A stretch of DNA of 64,000 nucleotides, taken from positions 124,001 through 188,000 of the forward strand of contig JACQWR010000004.1 of the NCBI GenBank assembly GCA_016209105.1, in the 5' to 3' direction. Source of the stretch: Deltaproteobacteria bacterium. GTDB taxonomy: Bacteria; Desulfobacterota; Syntrophia; Syntrophales; JACQWR01. Shown piece by piece: positions 38,462 through 47,348 of this stretch (position 1 is the first letter of the stretch; each line of letters opens with the position of its first letter). Made by a program: the position numbers and the translations under genes. Under the pieces are notes generated by a model. That model was not told the DNA's origin, ran no database searches, and worked only from the letters and a program-made list of their open reading frames with translations.

Positions 38462-41400
38462 ATGGCCCGGATTGAAAGACAACAGTCGGTTCTCACCATC
38501 CTCCAAAGCCTGCGGGATCTGGACGGCCTGAAAAAGCTTTTCTGGGAAGAACTGAATTACGAGCGCGAAAACAAGCCGCTCAGCATGCGCGGCTGGCCGG
38601 ATTCCGCCCGGAGTGCCCTGGCCGATGATCCCGTCCTGTTTGCGAGCGGCGGCGATGATCAGGCGTTTCATGTGGTCTATTGCCGTCTGGCCTCCACCGG
38701 CCTTCAGCGAAACCTCGAACGGCCGGTCGTCAGCCGGTTGGTCCGCGAGCATCCTTACTGCCTGTTCGTTTTCTCCGACACAGCGCAATCCGCCTGGCAT
38801 TTCCTGAACGTCAAGTATGACGAGACGGCGGAGAAGCGCCGGCTCATCCGCCGGATTACCGTGCGGGCTGACGGCGGTTTGCGCACGGCCGCCGAGCGGT
38901 TGCAGATGATGGACCTCGCATTGATGGGGAAAGACCTGCTCGGCATCCCCGCGCTCGTGATTCAAAAACGCCTCGATGACGCCTTCGATGTCGAGTCGGT
39001 CACCAAGGATTTCTACCGGGAACTTGCCAACTGGTATTTCTGGGCGCTCAGGCATGTTCGTTTTCCCAAGGACTCGCCCAAGGAAGCCGACGGGCACGAC
39101 CATGTCGGCGTGATCCGGATGATCACACGGTTAATCTTCTGCTGGTTTGTGAAGGAGAAGGGCCTGATTCCCGGGGAGCTGTTCGATCAACGTCGCCTCG
39201 ATGAATTGCTCAGCGGGTTCGCGCCGGACAAGGACACAAAAAAAGACTCCGTCTTCTACAAGGCAATCCTCCAGAATCTGTTCTTCGCCACGCTGAACAC
39301 CGAGATGGACAAGCGCGGCTGGACGAAGGACGAGCAGAACTTCATGGCGCACAGCCTGTATCGCTACCGGGATTTGTTCCGCAAACCCGGCGAGGCCCTG
39401 GCCCTGTTCAAGGACATCCCCTTCCTCAACGGCGGCCTGTTCGAATGTCTGGACAAAGACCTGGGTGAAGGTGTCAAGCCGCGCTACGTGCGCATTGATG
39501 GATTTTCCCGGCGGCCGGACAGCCAGCCGATCGTGCCGGATTTCCTGTTCTTCGGTTCCGAGCGCGAAGAGGACTTGAGCGTGGACTACGGCGACAAGAA
39601 GTTCAGGAAGGTCCGGGTGCGCGGACTGATCCAGACGCTCCGGCAGTATCACTTCACGATCGAGGAAAACACGCCCATCGAGCAGGAAGTCGCCCTCGAT
39701 CCGGAGCTGGCCGGCAAGGTGTTTGAGAACCTGCTTGCCGCCTACAATCCCGAGACCGGGGCCACCGCCCGCAAGCAGACCGGTTCGTTCTACACCCCGC
39801 GCGAGATCGTGGATTACATGGTGGACGAGGCCTTGATTGCCTACCTGAAGGGACGCCTGCCCGCAGAGGATGAAAAGGGCGCGGAAGAGAAGCTCCGGCG
39901 GCTTGTCTCCTGGGAGGAGAGCGCCCACGATTTCGACGACGGGGAGACCGAGATACTGATTGCCGCGATTGACGGGCTCAAGGCGTTGGACCCGGCCGTC
40001 GGCTCCGGCGCCTTCCCGATGGGCATTCTGCACAAGCTGGTCTTTACCCTCGGCAAGCTCGATCCGGATAACGAACGGTGGAAGGCCAAGCAGATCGCCA
40101 AGCTGGACGCCCCCGTCATGCGGGAGGAGGCGGAGCGGTTGTTCCGACAGAACTACGACGACTATGGCCGCAAGCTCTACCTGATCGAGAATTGCCTTTA
40201 CGGCGTGGATATCCAGACCATCGCCGTCCAGATCGCCAAGATGCGCTTCTTCATCTCGCTGATCGTGGACCAGCGGGTGGACCTGGCCGCAACCAACCTC
40301 GGCGTGCGCCCGCTGCCCAATCTGGAAACCAAGTTCGTCGCCGCCAATACCTTGATTGGCATCGAAAAACCCAAACAGGGGGCGTTCCGCAACCCGGATA
40401 TCGATGCCAAGGAGGCGGAACTGCGCAAGGTGCGGGAGAAACACTTCAACGCCAAAACTCCGGCCAGTAAAGCCAAGTACCGGGAGTTGGACAAAAAACT
40501 CCGCGCCCAGATTGCGGAACTTCTCAAACGCGACGGCTGGGGCGACACCACGGCAAAGCAGCTCGCCGCCTGGGACCCTTACGATCAGAACGCCTCCGCG
40601 CCGTTCTTCGACCCCGAGTGGATGTTCGGCATACGGGAGGGGTTTGATGTGGTTATCGGCAATCCACCATACGTCCGCGTCCAGACGTTGAACCAGACGG
40701 ATAAAGATCAGGCTGTCTGGCTCAAAAATAACTATGCCAGCGCCGCAAAGGGCAACTACGATCTGTATGTGGTCTTTGTCGAACGCGGTCTGCAACTCCT
40801 TGCATCGCAGGGACAGCTTGCCTACATTCTGCCGCACAAATTCTTCAATGCCCAATACGGCCAGCCCTTGCGCAAACTGGTTGCCGCTGGCAAACAGCTT
40901 CGCCATGTCGTCCACTTTGGCGACCAGCAGATTTTCCCCGGAGCTACCAACTATGTCTGTTTACTTTTCCTCGCCAGGGGCGGAACCGATGCCTGTAGGT
41001 GGGTGTGTGCCAATGACCTGCCCGCATGGCTGCAGAGCCGGGACGGTACTGAAGGCATTCTTCCGGCGCAAAGCATAACCGCCGCCGAATGGAATTTTGT
41101 TGTCGGTAAAGGCTCCAGCCTCTTTGACCGGCTCAAGGCCATGCCAGTGAAACTGGAGGATGTGGCAGACATCTTTGTTGGGTTGCAAACCAGCGCGGAC
41201 GATGTCTTTATCCTACGATTTGTTTCTGAGACGGCGAAGACGATCACGCTCGCATCGAAGGCGTTGGAGCGGGAATGGACGTTTGAGAAGGAACTGATGC
41301 ATCCCTTGGTTAGTGGAACTGATATCCGAACTTACGCACCTCTCCCCGTCAGGCAATTCATTTTGTTTCCATACGAGATCGTGGACGATTCAGCGGAACT

Positions 41401-42007
41401 CATCCCCTTGGAATCAATCATGAGGCGATGGCCGAAAACGGCGGACTACTTGGCTGCCAACAAGAGGCTACTTGAAGAGCGAGAAAGTGGCCGTCTGCGT
41501 GGAACGGCAAAATGGCATGGCTTTATCTACCTCAAAAACATGATGCGGCAGGCCTTGCCGAAGCTGTGCGTTCCGCGCTTGGTGGAAACATTATCATGTA
41601 CACTTGACGGGCATGGATCGCACTTCCTTGACAATGTTGACGTTGGAGGAGTCGTATTCTCAGAACAGCATGCTCAGCACAACTCGGCTTACCTGCTGGG
41701 CCTTTTGAACTCCTCGCTACTACGCTGGTTCTTCCCACATATCAGTGCACCATTCCGGGGCGGCTTTCGCTCTGCAAACAAACAGTTTCTCTCGCAACTC
41801 CCCATCCGTCTGTTGGACCTGTCGGACGCAGCGGAGCGAACACAGCATGACGCCATTGTGAAGTTAGTGGAGCGCATCCTCACCGCCAAGGCGGCTGACT
41901 CCGCAGCCGACACCTCGGCGCTGGAGCAGGAGATCGACCATATCGTGTATGAACTCTATGAGCTGACGGAAGAGGAGATTGCGATTGTGGAGGGAAAAGT
42001 TGAATAG
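38462..42007 (+). CDS. Eco57I-type N6-adenine DNA methyltransferase, large
   Basis: 1,181-residue DNA methyltransferase. SAM motif I is LKALDPAVGSGAFPMGIL (about 510) and the catalytic motif IV is DVVIGNPPYVRVQ (about 735), as in N6-adenine enzymes. GSFYTPREIVDYM precedes motif I, as in Eco57I/PglX-like proteins. The N-terminal 250 residues are helical and resemble the extension of type IIG-like enzymes, but I see no clear catalytic nuclease motif there. The C-terminal third (after about 41100) should be the target-recognition part and is visibly more AT-rich than the front. It is first gene of a four-gene operon after a consensus promoter. DISARM DrmMI and BREX PglX are related, but their partner genes are missing. 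Confidence 0.88.
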   Translation: MARIERQQSVLTILQSLRDLDGLKKLFWEELNYERENKPLSMRGWPDSARSALADDPVLFASGGDDQAFHVVYCRLASTGLQRNLERPVVSRLVREHPYCLFVFSDTAQSAWHFLNVKYDETAEKRRLIRRITVRADGGLRTAAERLQMMDLALMGKDLLGIPALVIQKRLDDAFDVESVTKDFYRELANWYFWALRHVRFPKDSPKEADGHDHVGVIRMITRLIFCWFVKEKGLIPGELFDQRRLDELLSGFAPDKDTKKDSVFYKAILQNLFFATLNTEMDKRGWTKDEQNFMAHSLYRYRDLFRKPGEALALFKDIPFLNGGLFECLDKDLGEGVKPRYVRIDGFSRRPDSQPIVPDFLFFGSEREEDLSVDYGDKKFRKVRVRGLIQTLRQYHFTIEENTPIEQEVALDPELAGKVFENLLAAYNPETGATARKQTGSFYTPREIVDYMVDEALIAYLKGRLPAEDEKGAEEKLRRLVSWEESAHDFDDGETEILIAAIDGLKALDPAVGSGAFPMGILHKLVFTLGKLDPDNERWKAKQIAKLDAPVMREEAERLFRQNYDDYGRKLYLIENCLYGVDIQTIAVQIAKMRFFISLIVDQRVDLAATNLGVRPLPNLETKFVAANTLIGIEKPKQGAFRNPDIDAKEAELRKVREKHFNAKTPASKAKYRELDKKLRAQIAELLKRDGWGDTTAKQLAAWDPYDQNASAPFFDPEWMFGIREGFDVVIGNPPYVRVQTLNQTDKDQAVWLKNNYASAAKGNYDLYVVFVERGLQLLASQGQLAYILPHKFFNAQYGQPLRKLVAAGKQLRHVVHFGDQQIFPGATNYVCLLFLARGGTDACRWVCANDLPAWLQSRDGTEGILPAQSITAAEWNFVVGKGSSLFDRLKAMPVKLEDVADIFVGLQTSADDVFILRFVSETAKTITLASKALEREWTFEKELMHPLVSGTDIRTYAPLPVRQFILFPYEIVDDSAELIPLESIMRRWPKTADYLAANKRLLEERESGRLRGTAKWHGFIYLKNMMRQALPKLCVPRLVETLSCTLDGHGSHFLDNVDVGGVVFSEQHAQHNSAYLLGLLNSSLLRWFFPHISAPFRGGFRSANKQFLSQLPIRLLDLSDAAERTQHDAIVKLVERILTAKAADSAADTSALEQEIDHIVYELYELTEEEIAIVEGKVE

Positions 42008-42011
42008 CGGA

Positions 42012-43838
42012 ATGACATCAAGCCTCAATCCGGTAGGTGTTTTCCTTCCCTATGACGCCGTCTTCAGTGATGGCCCGATGTCTTTCGATCACTTCAAGCA
42101 GATTGTGAAATCACTGAGCCGGACGGATACACTCTTTTGGTGTGCAAGACTGAATCTGATTCTTGCCGATCCGCACGTGGATGAGAAATCCAAACAGCAG
42201 TGTTGCCTTGATTACTTCTTTACGCCGCAACAAATCCAAGTGTTGAACAGTTATATCAAGGGACGTGAGAGTTCTGCGAAGGTCAGTGTGGTGCTTCGTG
42301 GTACGCTCTTGGAGCTCATTAGATGGGTTTGCCTTTTATCTTCTGACCATCCTGACGACGGTGAAACATTCAAAAAATCCAAAGTCCGTAACGCTTTTGC
42401 TCAAGTGTTACTGATGGCAAGCGAGTTTTGGGGGCAACGCATTTACTCTGGCGATGTTTTCGGCAAGGGCGACACAATTGAAGAAAAACGGCGTAATGCA
42501 CTTCCGATAACTCGACGAGTCATGATGGAAACATCCATTCACCCTCGGCCATTTGAGGCACTTGTCAGGGGAAGAACCTTGTTCAAGGATTTCATGCCGT
42601 TGCATTACAGTGGCTTTGATTCTGCTTTTCACGATACTACGGGAATATCTATTGACAGCTATTACGATTGTGCGAGCATGTTTCTGAGCCATTGTATAAA
42701 TACCGAGGCAAAATCTGGAGTCGGGAGTAAGACAGAAAGCGGGATTTTCACCTTTGCTGCTTGTGTAAAAGCTGCGCCGCATATGGAAAGGCAATTTAGG
42801 GCCTATTTCAACCTTCAATCATGTACCACCGATGAAGTGAGAGACGGTATCTGGGAAAAAGCCACTGAGCCGGACAGATTCATGAATGAATACAATCTGA
42901 AACCACTTCGGGAGCGCCCCATACTTGCTGCCTCAGGTGATCGTTGGATTATTGTCGACCCGTTGCTTTATGTCGAACAACAAAGCATCGGTCCCCTTTT
43001 CCAGTTGATGAAAAATAGATCCAAGAAGGACGCAAATGCGCTCACTGAGGCCTTTGGGCATTCTTTTGAAGACTACGTTGGGAGTATTCTGCAGCGCATA
43101 TATCCATACAGCGGTAGCCAACTCGCGAAAAGGTTGTGCTGCAATGTTCGAGATGAGGCAGATAGCAGTGTACAGATTGCGGACTTTGCACTGGATGATA
43201 TCTCCGATATTGTACTGATCGAAACGAAGACGGCTTTCATTCCGGATGACAAGGTGGACCCATGTTACGTGGAATCTTACTTGAACTGTCTTCAGCAGCG
43301 CTATTGCGAAGACGCGGGCAGGAAGAAAGGGTATGGTCAGCTTGCACGATCGGTTCAGATGTTGAGCTCGGGGAAATGGAAGCCAGCGGATATGGATATT
43401 TCACAAGCCAAACGCATCTTCCCTGTTCTGTTGGTTCATGACGATCTCCTCGATGCACCTCCCCATTGTTGGTATTTTGCAAATGAGTTCCGGACCGCAC
43501 TTGATCCAGACACTATTGAATTTGGAGAATGGATGGTCAAGGGCCGCTTCCGAGTAGCACCACTGGTTGTGATGACCATCAGTGACCTGGAATGCCTGGA
43601 GTCTTCGCTGAGTAAGTTCACGTTGGTTGACCTGCTGAAGGCCTATTCGACGACCACGCCTGATCGACTGGTTTCATTGAATAATTTTTTGGCAGCGAGT
43701 TCTGCACAGTTCCCACTCTATCGCAACAGAAGCTTGGCCGCAGACTGCGATAGGATACTGGCTGATGGCTTGCGGCGGGTCTTTCCAACAAGAGCGAACA
43801 TTTCGATTGTGGAGGATGCGGAAGCCAAGGGGGAGTGA
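42012..43838 (+). CDS. Putative PD-(D/E)XK nuclease protein of the defence operon
   Basis: About 608 residues from ATG 42012 (or 619 from TTG 41979, inside the methyltransferase end). I do not recognise the family. The C-terminal third has FGHSFEDYVGSIL, then ADFALDDISDIVLIETKTAF at about 400-416 of the ORF-track protein. A Glu in a helix, an Asp and a hydrophobic strand ending in ExK is the layout of a PD-(D/E)XK nuclease core. The N-terminal two thirds are helical without a known motif. The gene is more AT-rich than the methyltransferase front. Position directly behind a solitary methyltransferase makes a restriction nuclease subunit plausible; this is inference. Confidence 0.55.
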   Translation: MTSSLNPVGVFLPYDAVFSDGPMSFDHFKQIVKSLSRTDTLFWCARLNLILADPHVDEKSKQQCCLDYFFTPQQIQVLNSYIKGRESSAKVSVVLRGTLLELIRWVCLLSSDHPDDGETFKKSKVRNAFAQVLLMASEFWGQRIYSGDVFGKGDTIEEKRRNALPITRRVMMETSIHPRPFEALVRGRTLFKDFMPLHYSGFDSAFHDTTGISIDSYYDCASMFLSHCINTEAKSGVGSKTESGIFTFAACVKAAPHMERQFRAYFNLQSCTTDEVRDGIWEKATEPDRFMNEYNLKPLRERPILAASGDRWIIVDPLLYVEQQSIGPLFQLMKNRSKKDANALTEAFGHSFEDYVGSILQRIYPYSGSQLAKRLCCNVRDEADSSVQIADFALDDISDIVLIETKTAFIPDDKVDPCYVESYLNCLQQRYCEDAGRKKGYGQLARSVQMLSSGKWKPADMDISQAKRIFPVLLVHDDLLDAPPHCWYFANEFRTALDPDTIEFGEWMVKGRFRVAPLVVMTISDLECLESSLSKFTLVDLLKAYSTTTPDRLVSLNNFLAASSAQFPLYRNRSLAADCDRILADGLRRVFPTRANISIVEDAEAKGE

Positions 43839-43843
43839 AAGAA

Positions 43844-44971
43844 ATGAGTCCGGACTTCTTTCAAAGCAAGAAACCATGGTCTCGCTATAAGGACATGATT
43901 CTGTCCCACTACCTGACGCCATACTTGTTCAAGGTCTGTAGCTTGGGAAAACCGGTCCTGGTAGTGGATTGTTTCGCCGGTCCGGGACACTTTGAAGATG
44001 GAACAGACGGTTCACCACTACTCATTTCCAAAGCGGTTCGTCAGATTGCGGAAAAAGGGAAAGCCGTCTCGGCTTTGTTTATCGAAGAGAGGAGAAAGTA
44101 CTTTCAAAAGTTGCAGGAATCAGTGAAGGACTACCAAGATATCTGTAATACAAAACATCAAAGCTTTGAAGTTGTCGCCAAGGAAATTGTCGGCATGGGA
44201 CGCGACAACACGGTGTTTGTCTACATCGACCCTTATGGAATAAAGCCTTTACGCTTTGATGCGTTGGCGGAAATCTACGCGAACATAACGCGTGGTTCAA
44301 GCATAGAGGTGTTGCTGAATTTCAATGCTCCTTCTTTGGTTCGCAATGGTCTGGCGGCGTTGAAATGTGCACAACAGGACGACTCGGAGGAAGAACTGGA
44401 CAGGACAATGACACCGTCTGACATCGATGCGATAGCCGGCGGCACCTATTGGCGGGAAATCGTAACAAGTGATATTCCCTTCTCTGACAAGGAAGAAAAG
44501 TGTGTATCCGAGTATATAGGGATGATGAAAAGGTACTTTGCAGAAGTGTGCAGTTACGGGATAAAAGAACGGTATGAACACACGATTCCGAAATATCGTC
44601 TGCTTTTCGGCTCACGGCACGAGGATGCATTTCTCCTTATGAACGATGCCGTCTGTAAAGCGAGAGATGAATTTTTAGGAAAACAGTGCGTGGACGGTTT
44701 CCTGTTTGACATGCGGGCGGATGACGAAATTCACGATCCCGAACGACTGCGTAGGGCCATTATGGATAGTCTTTCAACCTCCATGACGCGCAAGAAACTG
44801 ATTGTGCATGCAATGCATAAAGTCTTTGCCGAGTATAAGGAGTCGGAATATAAGCGCATGATCGGAAGTCTTATCAAGGACGGGAGCTTTTCCTCCAGGT
44901 CTGGAAAGACCCGGATCAATGACCACGAAGAATTGTTTCGAAAAACATCTTCCGATGGTGGACGTCCATGA
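43844..44971 (+). CDS. tcmP: TcmP-like three-Cys-motif partner protein
   Basis: About 375 residues matching the TcmP family pattern: WSRYKDMILSHYLTPYL near the N-terminus, VDCFAGPGHFEDG (a glycine-rich loop like SAM motif I) and VFVYIDPYGIKPL (like motif IV DPxG/DPPY). It therefore looks like a divergent methyltransferase. The family is named for occurring next to three-cysteine (radical SAM-type) proteins, and the following gene is exactly that, overlapping by four bases (ATGA). ATG 43844 has AGGGGGAG seven bases before it. Molecular function is not known. Confidence 0.72.
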   Translation: MSPDFFQSKKPWSRYKDMILSHYLTPYLFKVCSLGKPVLVVDCFAGPGHFEDGTDGSPLLISKAVRQIAEKGKAVSALFIEERRKYFQKLQESVKDYQDICNTKHQSFEVVAKEIVGMGRDNTVFVYIDPYGIKPLRFDALAEIYANITRGSSIEVLLNFNAPSLVRNGLAALKCAQQDDSEEELDRTMTPSDIDAIAGGTYWREIVTSDIPFSDKEEKCVSEYIGMMKRYFAEVCSYGIKERYEHTIPKYRLLFGSRHEDAFLLMNDAVCKARDEFLGKQCVDGFLFDMRADDEIHDPERLRRAIMDSLSTSMTRKKLIVHAMHKVFAEYKESEYKRMIGSLIKDGSFSSRSGKTRINDHEELFRKTSSDGGRP

Positions 44972-46101
44972 TGATAGAATATAAGAATAACGCTCTCCGG
45001 GAACAGCAGGCTGTATACACGGCGGCGGGCGCAAAGCAGGATCATGCCTTGGTGCGGGAACTATGGGCCATCAAAGGACAGTCGGATCGTTTCCATGTTC
45101 AGCGGATAGCTGAGCGGTCGGGACTTCCAGTTAAATGGCTTTCCGCACCGCCGAGGATCAATGGGGAGCGGGGCATGGATAAGCTCATGGAGGAGCGGAA
45201 TGTCCTGCTGCTTCGCGACCGCAAAAGCCCGTTCATCGAACAGTTTCAGCATCCGCTGGGACGGTGCGCGAAGTTTTATAAGCTGACGGCCTACAACAAC
45301 TGCAATTTCTGGTGCGAGTACTGTTACCTGTACCTGACTTTTCGGACTTGCCCGGTCTCAACGCACTTCGTGAACTACGAAAGGATGTTCAAGGACATAG
45401 AGAAGTTTGACAGGCAGATTATTCCCGATGCCCTGCGAGTTTTGAATCTTGGCGAACTTGGCGATCCGTTGGCCGTGGATGATGTCACGGGACTGTCGGA
45501 GCAGCTTGTTCCGTTCATGCCGGCACATGCGCCCCGCACGAAGCTGCTGTTCCTGACCAAGAGCGACTGTGTCCAAAATCTTTTGGAGATGCAGCATGGC
45601 GGGCAGACGATCGTTTCGTTCAGCGTCAATACGGACAAGGTATGGCAGTATCTGGAGCACCGGACGCCATCGCCGACGGATCGGCTGAAGGCGGCGCGCA
45701 AGGTTCAGGATGCCGGGTATGAGGTGCGTTTGCGAATAGACCCGGTGGTCCGATATTCAACGTGGGAAAAAGATTATCGCAGGCTTACAGAGATGATTTT
45801 CGATCACGTCAAGCCTTCGAGGATCACGATTGGCGAGTACCGCCCCGCAGAAGGGCTTTCAAGTCACATCAGGACGCGTTTCCCGGAATCGTCCCTCCTG
45901 AAGGTGAATGGTTCGTTGATTGTTGAGGCAGGAAAGCTGCGATATCCGAGGGAATGCAGGATCGAGATGTTCCGCGCGATTGCGGATGGGATTCTGCGCT
46001 GCAACAAGAAGGTTCAGATTGCACTTTGCAAAGAGACTCCGCAGGTTTGGAAAGCGGCAGGTTTGGAGGGGAAAGGATTATGTTGCAACTGCACGGGTTG
46101 A
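44968..46101 (+). CDS. SPL-like radical SAM protein
   Basis: 377-residue radical SAM enzyme: the cluster motif CNFWCEYCYLY (CX3CX2C) lies at about 111-118, followed by the GELGDPLAVDD and LLFLTKSD blocks seen in spore photoproduct lyase-like proteins, and SVNTDKVWQYLEHRTPSPTDRL. A cysteine pair (CCNC) ends the protein. A DNA-lesion or nucleic-acid substrate is possible by analogy to SPL but unproven. Last gene of the four-gene operon, coupled to tcmP. Confidence 0.75.
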   Translation: MMIEYKNNALREQQAVYTAAGAKQDHALVRELWAIKGQSDRFHVQRIAERSGLPVKWLSAPPRINGERGMDKLMEERNVLLLRDRKSPFIEQFQHPLGRCAKFYKLTAYNNCNFWCEYCYLYLTFRTCPVSTHFVNYERMFKDIEKFDRQIIPDALRVLNLGELGDPLAVDDVTGLSEQLVPFMPAHAPRTKLLFLTKSDCVQNLLEMQHGGQTIVSFSVNTDKVWQYLEHRTPSPTDRLKAARKVQDAGYEVRLRIDPVVRYSTWEKDYRRLTEMIFDHVKPSRITIGEYRPAEGLSSHIRTRFPESSLLKVNGSLIVEAGKLRYPRECRIEMFRAIADGILRCNKKVQIALCKETPQVWKAAGLEGKGLCCNCTG

Positions 46102-46114
46102 AAGAAAATAAACC

Positions 46115-46152
46115 TTGACAAAAACGTACGTAAAAGGATACTTCTAAAAGTA
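46115..46152 (+). promoter_or_regulatory. Promoter and candidate operator of the toxin-antitoxin pair
   Basis: TTGACA (46115-46120), 17-18 bp, then a weak -10 (ATACTT). The -10 overlaps a perfect inverted repeat TACTT-ctaa-AAGTA (46139-46152), and ACGTACGT lies in the spacer. This suits autorepression by the antitoxin. Confidence 0.45.
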
Positions 46153-46169
46153 CACGTGAAGGAGGAGGT

Positions 46170-46445
46170 ATGCCGAAAAGTATATCCATCATTGAAGCAA
46201 GAAAAAAACTGACGAATATTCCGGAACTTTTTGAGCAGGAGGCGGACCTGGACGTGGTTGCCGTCACCAGGCGGGGCAGGCCGGTCATGGCCATTATGCC
46301 CTGGGAGCTTTATGAAGCCCTTGAGGAAACCCTGGAGATTTTGGGGGACGAGGCGCTGATGATGCAACTCAGGGAAAGCATAGAGGAGTTGAAAGCAGGA
46401 CAGCTTATCCCGTGGGAAGAAACCGGCGCCGGGGCAAGGCGGTGA
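46170..46445 (+). CDS. Phd/YefM-type antitoxin
   Basis: 91 residues. The N-terminus SIIEARKKLTNIPELFEQ and VVAVTRRGRPVMAIMPWELYEAL are the Phd/YefM DNA-binding fold. The acidic, helical C-terminus should bind the toxin. AAGGAGGAGG precedes ATG. The stop overlaps the toxin start (TGATG). Confidence 0.88.
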   Translation: MPKSISIIEARKKLTNIPELFEQEADLDVVAVTRRGRPVMAIMPWELYEALEETLEILGDEALMMQLRESIEELKAGQLIPWEETGAGARR

Positions 46446-46759
46446 TGTGGCCTGTTTTCATCACGCCGACAGCACAGCGGATGCTCCAGGCTATTGCGGA
46501 CAGGCGGATCAGGGAAAAGATCGGGGATATCATCGACCGCCTTCGGCAGGATCCGGAAAAGCAGGGGAAAGCTCTGTTGGGCGAGCTTGCGGGATACCGG
46601 AGCATTCGGGCCGTCGGGCAGCGGTGTCGCATTATCTACAAGGTCGAAAAATCGAGGGTGATCGTCATCGTTATGGCTGTCGGCCTTCGTAAAGAAGGGG
46701 CAAAAAAAGACATCTACGCCCTGGCCAGGAAACTTCTCCGTCTTCGGCTGACAGAGTGA
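46445..46759 (+). CDS. RelE/ParE-superfamily toxin
   Basis: About 104 residues from ATG 46445, overlapping the antitoxin stop by one base. WPVFITPTAQRML, DIIDRLRQDPEKQGKALLGELAGYRSIRAVGQRCRIIYKV and the basic C-terminus fit the RelE fold. RelE proteins cut ribosome-bound mRNA, while ParE proteins inhibit gyrase; which applies is open. The ORF-track start at 46412 lies inside the antitoxin. Confidence 0.85.
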   Translation: MWPVFITPTAQRMLQAIADRRIREKIGDIIDRLRQDPEKQGKALLGELAGYRSIRAVGQRCRIIYKVEKSRVIVIVMAVGLRKEGAKKDIYALARKLLRLRLTE

Positions 46760-46774
46760 CCTTGAGGGATAATC

Positions 46775-46803
46775 ATGCCCGCCCATGACATAATCGACAA
46801 TCG
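46775..46803 (+). repeat. Duplicate of the helicase gene start (copy 1)
   Basis: ATGCCCGCCCATGACATAATCGACAATCG differs at one base from 47666-47694, the first 29 bases of the helicase gene. Here the frame ends after about 15 codons. It follows the toxin stop by 15 bases with a GAGGG site, the likely original place of the helicase start. Confidence 0.85.
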
Positions 46804-46836
46804 CCGGGGAAAAAGTCTTCCTGATCGGAGATGAAC

Positions 46837-46914
46837 ATGACCTTGCAAAACTGGCTTCTTAACGACTGGCTGCAACCGCTTACCACAAGCCGGAACGGCT
46901 GCCCGGATGCCTGA
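46837..46914 (+). pseudogene. N-terminal fragment of a HEPN-type gene
   Basis: A 25-codon frame MTLQNWLLNDWLQPLTTS... looks like the start of HEPN-domain proteins (family-like MTLxxWLxNGWLxxH), then stops at TGA. Its start overlaps the end of another short frame (46800-46862), the usual coupling of a toxin-antitoxin pair. Interpretation is by memory of family pattern only. Confidence 0.35.
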
Positions 46915-46918
46915 TTCT

Positions 46919-46947
46919 TTGAATTTGTTGACAAAATATTCCATAAT
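46919..46947 (+). promoter_or_regulatory. Possible promoter of the HEPN/MNT pair
   Basis: TTGAAT (46919-46924), 17 bp, CATAAT (46942-46947), 20 bases before the HEPN start. Plausible but not strong. Confidence 0.4.
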
Positions 46948-46967
46948 TTCGCCCAAGGACAATAAGG

Positions 46968-47348
46968 ATGGTTGACATCGGCAAACAGGTCTCCTATTGG
47001 AAGGAAAACGCCGAGGAAGATTGGGCGGTCGCTCAGCAGCTCCTTGAAAACGGTCGAATCCGCCATGGACTGTTTTTCGCCCATCTGGCACTGGAAAAGA
47101 TGCTCAAGGCGCTTGTTTGCAAAAATACCGGTGATCTGGCGCCCCGAATCCACAACCTGAACCGCCTGATCGATTTGGCGGGTGTTGTATCGAGTTCGGT
47201 GCAGACGGACATACTTGCTGAAATGAATGCTTTTCATATTGAGGGACGCTACCCCGAAACGTTGACAAAGCCGCCAACGGGAGAGGAAGCCATCCGGTAT
47301 ATGAAACGTGCAGAGGAGGCGTTCCGGTGGTTGACAAATCTGTTGTAA
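46968..47348 (+). CDS. HEPN-domain protein (toxin-type partner)
   Basis: 126 residues, all helical, of the COG2250-like HEPN group: YWKENAEEDWAVAQQLLENGRIRHGLFFAHLALEKMLKALVCK. HEPN proteins of MNT/HEPN pairs are usually RNases or are controlled by AMPylation. A clear RX4-6H RNase motif is not obvious, so catalytic activity is uncertain. It overlaps the nucleotidyltransferase gene by 22 bases. Confidence 0.82.
   Translation: MVDIGKQVSYWKENAEEDWAVAQQLLENGRIRHGLFFAHLALEKMLKALVCKNTGDLAPRIHNLNRLIDLAGVVSSSVQTDILAEMNAFHIEGRYPETLTKPPTGEEAIRYMKRAEEAFRWLTNLL

Noticed and set aside
39131-40915. 594-codon antisense ORF over the methyltransferase
   Set aside because: Shadow of the SAM/NPPY-containing frame.
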